This document shows positions 60,962 through 64,000 of a stretch of 64,000 nt of DNA, piece by piece; positions within the stretch are counted from its first letter, which is position 1, and every line of letters begins with the position of its first letter. The DNA is taken from positions 1-64,000 of the forward strand of contig NZ_LIGX01000017.1 in the NCBI RefSeq assembly GCF_001683795.1, read 5' to 3'. This stretch comes from Neoakkermansia glycaniphila (GTDB taxonomy: Bacteria > Verrucomicrobiota > Verrucomicrobiia > Verrucomicrobiales > Akkermansiaceae). The notes under the pieces were generated by a model. That model ran no database searches. It was not told where the DNA came from and saw only the letters and a list, made by a program, of their open reading frames with translations. The position numbers were made by a program, and so were the translations under genes.

Positions 60962-62932
60962 TCAGAACGTCAGCGTCACGCCGCCGTACACGGCCGTACC
61001 TGCCGAAATGATATCGTAGGTCGAATTTCCGGAATAATCGGGCTGGGTCACAAAACGATCGTTGCCCATATTCTCCACACGCACATGGAAAGCCAGATTG
61101 TCCGTCGCCTGCCAGCGCGCATACCAGCGCAGCACGCAATAACTATCGATATGGGAACCCACACCCGCCGAACGGCCGGAAGCCGCCGTCACACCGAGCC
61201 CCGTCGTCACCGAAGCGATGGGGCTCGTATGGATATCTGCGCTCCACACGCTGCGCGCCGTATAGGAAAGCTGCTGATCCGAATTATTCTTCGGCACCGT
61301 ATAGGTATAGGCCAGCGTATAGCCGCTATTCCAGGCATCGCCGAACTCGCCGCGCAGCGAACATTCCACGCCCACAGCCGTCGCATACGAATAATTCGTC
61401 CACGAAGAATAATCGGCCGTCGCGCCGATCTGGTCATTGATGCGGGTCCAGAACCCTGTCACCGTCAAATAATGCTTGTCGGCCACGCGCTGTTCCACGC
61501 CGAGATCGCCGCCGAGGGACTTCGACACCTTCAGATCGGGATTGCCCTTATAACGGGAATAGCCGATCGTGCAATCGGCAAAACGCTCGAACGCGCTCGG
61601 AGCACGGTAACCGGAACCGAACGAACCGAACAGACGGGTCGGGGACTTATCTCCCGTCACCTTCCACGAAGCCGCTGCGCGGTACGTAAACAACTCATTC
61701 CAGATCGTACTGCTATCCAAACGGGCTGCAGCGCTCAAATCCAGATTCGACACCGGGGAATACATATGCTCGGCAAAAAGACCGTAGGTATTCTCCAGAT
61801 TACGTGTCTCGTAATTGCTTACGAACTGGGCCCGGTTCCATGCGAACCCTGCCGTCGTCCTGTGCTGCTTGTTCCACTGCATCAGATTGCGCCATTCAAT
61901 CTGCACATTCCGCAAATTCGAATCGAACGTATCGTAACCCGTGAACAGGGGGGAATACGTATCCGTAAAATCGAACCCGTAATAACCGACCATCAGGCTG
62001 GACGACCAGATCTTGTTCACCTGCGTATCCAGCTTCATCGTCGCGAGATTCGTCCGGTAATAATCGGTCACGCGCGCAAAACCGCCGTACATGGGAGCAA
62101 ACGTCACCGGATCATAATCCGTCGCGCATGCCTGCGGCTGATTGGCCTGAGCATCCTGGCGGCGGTAGGTAAACGTCAGCTTCGTCGAATCGCTGATCTG
62201 GTAGCCGAGGCGCACGGCTTCGGACCACTGCTCGAACTTCGCAGCATGGCGATCGAGAATCGGCGCCGCCGTCGTCGGATCGTTATTCGTCCGCTCGTAC
62301 GTGGCCGACACGAAATAATCCAGCTTCCCGACCTGCCCCTGTGCAATGGCTGCGCCCGTAAACGAATCGAAAGAACCCGCTTCCGTAAACACCTTGAAAC
62401 TCGGCTTGCCCTGCCCCTGCGGCGTACCCGTCGCCACCACGCCGCCGATGGCCCCCGCGCCGTACACGGCGCCTTCGGAACCCCTCACCACCTCGGTATT
62501 GCCGATGGAAAACAAATCCGTCGTCCCCATAAACACGGGCCCCGCCAGCGCACCGATGCGGTACAGGCGCATACCGTCCACCATCGTCAACGTATAATCG
62601 GCGGAATTCATCCCGCGAATGCGGGCGTAGCTCACGGAACCGCGCTGGTAGGAAGAACCTCCGGTCGTCGTATACAGGCCGGGCACGCGCGTCAGAGCCT
62701 CCGTCATCGTCACCACGCCTTCCTTCTGCAACTGCTCGCTATTCAGAATCGACACGGAAACCCCCGTATTATTGTAGGGAACCTCCACGCCGTCATGCGC
62801 AGCCACCGTCACGGGCGGCAATTCCACATCCTGATTCGTTGCCGCTTGAGAGAAGGCGCAACCTCCCGCCATAGCCATGGCGAGAACAACTCGTGATACA
62901 CCCGTCATGGGTGCAAATAATTTCATGGTCAT
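60962..62932 (-). CDS. btuB: TonB-dependent outer-membrane receptor, BtuB-like
   Basis: A 656-residue protein with a signal peptide (VVLAMAMAGGCAFSQA) and a mature start that includes a TonB-box-like VELPPVTVAAHD. The plug domain has SVSILNSEQLQKEGVVTMTE, ALTRVPGLYTTTGG, TLTMVDGMRLYRIGALAGPV and EVVRGSEGAVYGAGAIGGVV. The barrel ends in Phe (TAVYGGVTLTF). Substrate is inferred from the cobalamin riboswitch directly upstream; sequence alone shows only a TonB receptor. It would import vitamin B12 or a corrinoid using proton-motive force. ATG at 62932 or 62926. Confidence 0.85.
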   Translation of the reverse strand: MTMKLFAPMTGVSRVVLAMAMAGGCAFSQAATNQDVELPPVTVAAHDGVEVPYNNTGVSVSILNSEQLQKEGVVTMTEALTRVPGLYTTTGGSSYQRGSVSYARIRGMNSADYTLTMVDGMRLYRIGALAGPVFMGTTDLFSIGNTEVVRGSEGAVYGAGAIGGVVATGTPQGQGKPSFKVFTEAGSFDSFTGAAIAQGQVGKLDYFVSATYERTNNDPTTAAPILDRHAAKFEQWSEAVRLGYQISDSTKLTFTYRRQDAQANQPQACATDYDPVTFAPMYGGFARVTDYYRTNLATMKLDTQVNKIWSSSLMVGYYGFDFTDTYSPLFTGYDTFDSNLRNVQIEWRNLMQWNKQHRTTAGFAWNRAQFVSNYETRNLENTYGLFAEHMYSPVSNLDLSAAARLDSSTIWNELFTYRAAASWKVTGDKSPTRLFGSFGSGYRAPSAFERFADCTIGYSRYKGNPDLKVSKSLGGDLGVEQRVADKHYLTVTGFWTRINDQIGATADYSSWTNYSYATAVGVECSLRGEFGDAWNSGYTLAYTYTVPKNNSDQQLSYTARSVWSADIHTSPIASVTTGLGVTAASGRSAGVGSHIDSYCVLRWYARWQATDNLAFHVRVENMGNDRFVTQPDYSGNSTYDIISAGTAVYGGVTLTF

Positions 62933-62949
62933 ATTGTATGCTCTGTGGA

Positions 62950-63115
62950 CCGGTGATCCGCCGGCCGTTAGTGCGACACTCGAGGCTGGTACTCCGACTC
63001 ATGCCGCTCGGCGGCAAACACGGTTGCGTCACAGTGCCGGAATTCCACCGGCTTCCCCATCGATTTCCTGCTGCTACCCGCAGCCTCCTCGATCGTCTCC
63101 GAACTGCTATGACAG
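62950..63115 (-). promoter_or_regulatory. Cobalamin (B12) riboswitch
   Basis: On the minus strand the leader of the BtuB-like gene contains GGGAAGCCGGTGGAATTCCG, then CACTGTGACGCAACCGTG, which is the core of the B12 box, and further on GAGTCGGAGTACCAGCC (62984-63000), the conserved AGTCxGxxxACC-x-GCC element. A 5' helix with GCGGGTAGCAGCAG precedes them. High cobalamin would turn the gene off. Most of the 337-base gap 62933-63269 is this element; bases 63116-63269 show nothing else I can name. Confidence 0.9.
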
Positions 63116-63269
63116 CCCGGTAACACAAGAAGACACAAAAACGAATCGAAAAGCAAGCAAAAAGCAGCGTTCTCCCCCTAAAAACAGATAGATACCGACT
63201 CTACACGGCACCCGTCATCCGCTACGCCCGCCACGGGCGCACAACTTCACGAAACAAAGAGCTTCTGCT

Positions 63270-63644
63270 TCAGACGGGGTTCTCCACATCCTTCAGGATG
63301 GAAGAAGCCTCCCTCAAGCCGGCACGGCGAATGAACTCCTCAATCGTGAGCCCTTCCACCCGGGCTGCGCCTTCGATCAGAGCCCGGTCATCGGGCATGA
63401 TCGGACAGGCGACGCACGTCACCGAATTCAAGTCGATCGATCCGGACAACGAATGAAGCGCATCCTCACCGGAATTTGCCTCCATCAACTGGCCGATCAG
63501 AATTCTTTTTACGATCGGAATAGGCCTCCCTTTCGAGAGCCAGCCGTCTACCGTACTCTTTGTCACATAACATTGTTGACCAAGCCAGGCCCGGCTTTTG
63601 CCTATTTTTTTAAGCCATCGCTTGATTTCATCAGTTGTTAGCAC
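63270..63644 (-). CDS. HTH protein with RHH-like C-terminus
   Basis: A 124-residue protein starting at the GTG at 63644 (HVLTT; no in-frame ATG is close, and the upstream hydrophobic stretch is an A/T-rich promoter read-through). The N-terminal part, TTDEIKRWLKKIGKSRAWLG then CYVTKSTVDGWLSKGRPIPI, is an XRE-like HTH. The C-terminal part, DDRALIEGAARVEGLTIEEF then IRRAGLREASSIL, resembles a ribbon-helix-helix/DUF1778-type helix pair. It is divergent from another RHH-like gene with a palindrome between them, so it may be a regulator of the pair. Function unknown. Confidence 0.6.
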   Translation of the reverse strand: MLTTDEIKRWLKKIGKSRAWLGQQCYVTKSTVDGWLSKGRPIPIVKRILIGQLMEANSGEDALHSLSGSIDLNSVTCVACPIMPDDRALIEGAARVEGLTIEEFIRRAGLREASSILKDVENPV

Positions 63645-63718
63645 ATGAAATTTATAGATAAAAATACAAACAAATACAAGCAAAAAAACAACTGTGCAAA
63701 AACACCCGTAATTCCATC

Positions 63719-63747
63719 TTGACAAGTGGGTAAAATTACCCTAACGT
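63719..63747 (+). promoter_or_regulatory. Predicted promoter with internal palindrome (operator)
   Basis: TTGACA (63719-63724), a 17-base spacer and TAACGT (63742-63747), 10 bases before the ATG at 63758. An inverted repeat, GGGTAA-AA-TTACCC (63728-63741), fills the spacer, where a bound protein would block RNA polymerase. Confidence 0.55.
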
Positions 63748-63757
63748 CTCCACTAAC

Positions 63758-64000
63758 ATGCGTGAGGAACAGCCATCTGCACAAGTCGTCTCCATTCGGC
63801 TCGACCAACAGGAAGCATCACTCGTTTCCCTTGCTCTCCGAAAAAAAAACGCAGCAACCGCCACATCGCAAACGATACACACATTCCTGATCACTTCCGC
63901 CATCCATGAGGCGAAAACCGTCCTGGACTCTACTCAACACGCCGCATCGCAGAAATCCATCCAGCAAACACGGCCGTACTCCTTCAGGACGAGCTCGAGC
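63758..64000 (+). CDS. RHH/DUF1778-like protein, cut by window end
   Basis: The first 81 codons of a protein that continues beyond the window. AQVVSIRLDQQEASLVSLAL then TSQTIHTFLITSAIHEAKTV is a ribbon-helix-helix-type pattern like DUF1778 antitoxins (TacA family): a beta-strand followed by two helices. The frame is open to the last base. A partner toxin (GNAT-type TacT) would be expected next if this is a toxin-antitoxin system, but that lies outside. It diverges from the HTH gene. Confidence 0.55.
   Translation, partial: MREEQPSAQVVSIRLDQQEASLVSLALRKKNAATATSQTIHTFLITSAIHEAKTVLDSTQHAASQKSIQQTRPYSFRTSSS

Noticed and set aside
1..64000. CRISPR arrays, prophage, rRNA operon
   Set aside because: No regularly spaced direct repeats, no phage structural genes and no rRNA sequence were seen.

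Overview
The window looks like a chromosomal segment of a Gram-negative Verrucomicrobiota bacterium, most likely Akkermansiaceae (Akkermansia-like). This is inferred from two secreted GH20 hexosaminidases, a PEP-CTERM protein ending in a short Arg tail, a very long GreA-type protein of the kind seen in the PVC group, outer-membrane proteins (LpxR-like, BtuB-like, a beta-barrel) and GC-rich codon use. No 16S rRNA or other decisive marker is present, so the genus is an inference.

Layout. 1-5 kb: end of folC, two secreted proteins (Sel1/ankyrin; LprI-like), GH20 hexosaminidase. 5.07-8.64 kb (-): a four-gene operon encoding an NHL/SHD1 protein, a PhnD-type binding protein, a Tat-exported polyferredoxin (NapG-like) and a membrane polyferredoxin (NapH-like). 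I read it as a periplasmic electron-transfer system with unknown acceptor, and it is the best candidate here for an undescribed system. 9.9-10.1 kb: tRNA-Pro and tRNA-Phe. 10.3-14.7 kb: a beta-barrel protein and three tandem exported thioredoxin-like paralogues, each with its own promoter; the middle one has CxxS in place of CxxC. 15-22 kb: nrnA-truB-ribF, a Cys-rich exported peptide, an MBL hydrolase, recN, dnaN. 22.3-26.7 kb: GT4-glf-GT25 surface-glycan operon and an LpxR-like lipid A deacylase. 26.8-31.9 kb: YifB-like ATPase, LplT-like MFS, flavin reductase, alkaline phosphatase, GNAT. 32-35.5 kb (-): an intact DegP-like protease next to a lipoprotein paralogue that has lost the whole catalytic triad. 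35.6-35.8 kb: a possible small RNA. 36-40 kb: second GH20, amidase, lipB.

40.1-44.1 kb is an AT-richer accessory island: small secreted or membrane proteins, an IS1595-type insertion that splits one of them, and an orphan HNH-like gene. 44.2-52.5 kb: long GreA, PEP-CTERM protein, and a purine operon (purC, a double-length PurS-like protein, purL, purQ, and an unknown gene). 52.6-58.9 kb: a UDG-like protein without cysteines, an MBL lipoprotein-type hydrolase, an HTH regulator, an MECR-like reductase, rpmB, an integrase-like fragment, recA, a SprT-like protease. 58.8-63.1 kb (-): a cobalamin riboswitch, a BtuB-like receptor and an orphan binding protein. 63.3-64 kb: a divergent HTH/RHH pair with a shared palindrome, cut by the window end.

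Several genes (three thioredoxins, recA, greA, the MFS gene, the RHH gene) have a recognisable -10 box only 7-10 bases before the start codon, which suggests leaderless or nearly leaderless transcripts.
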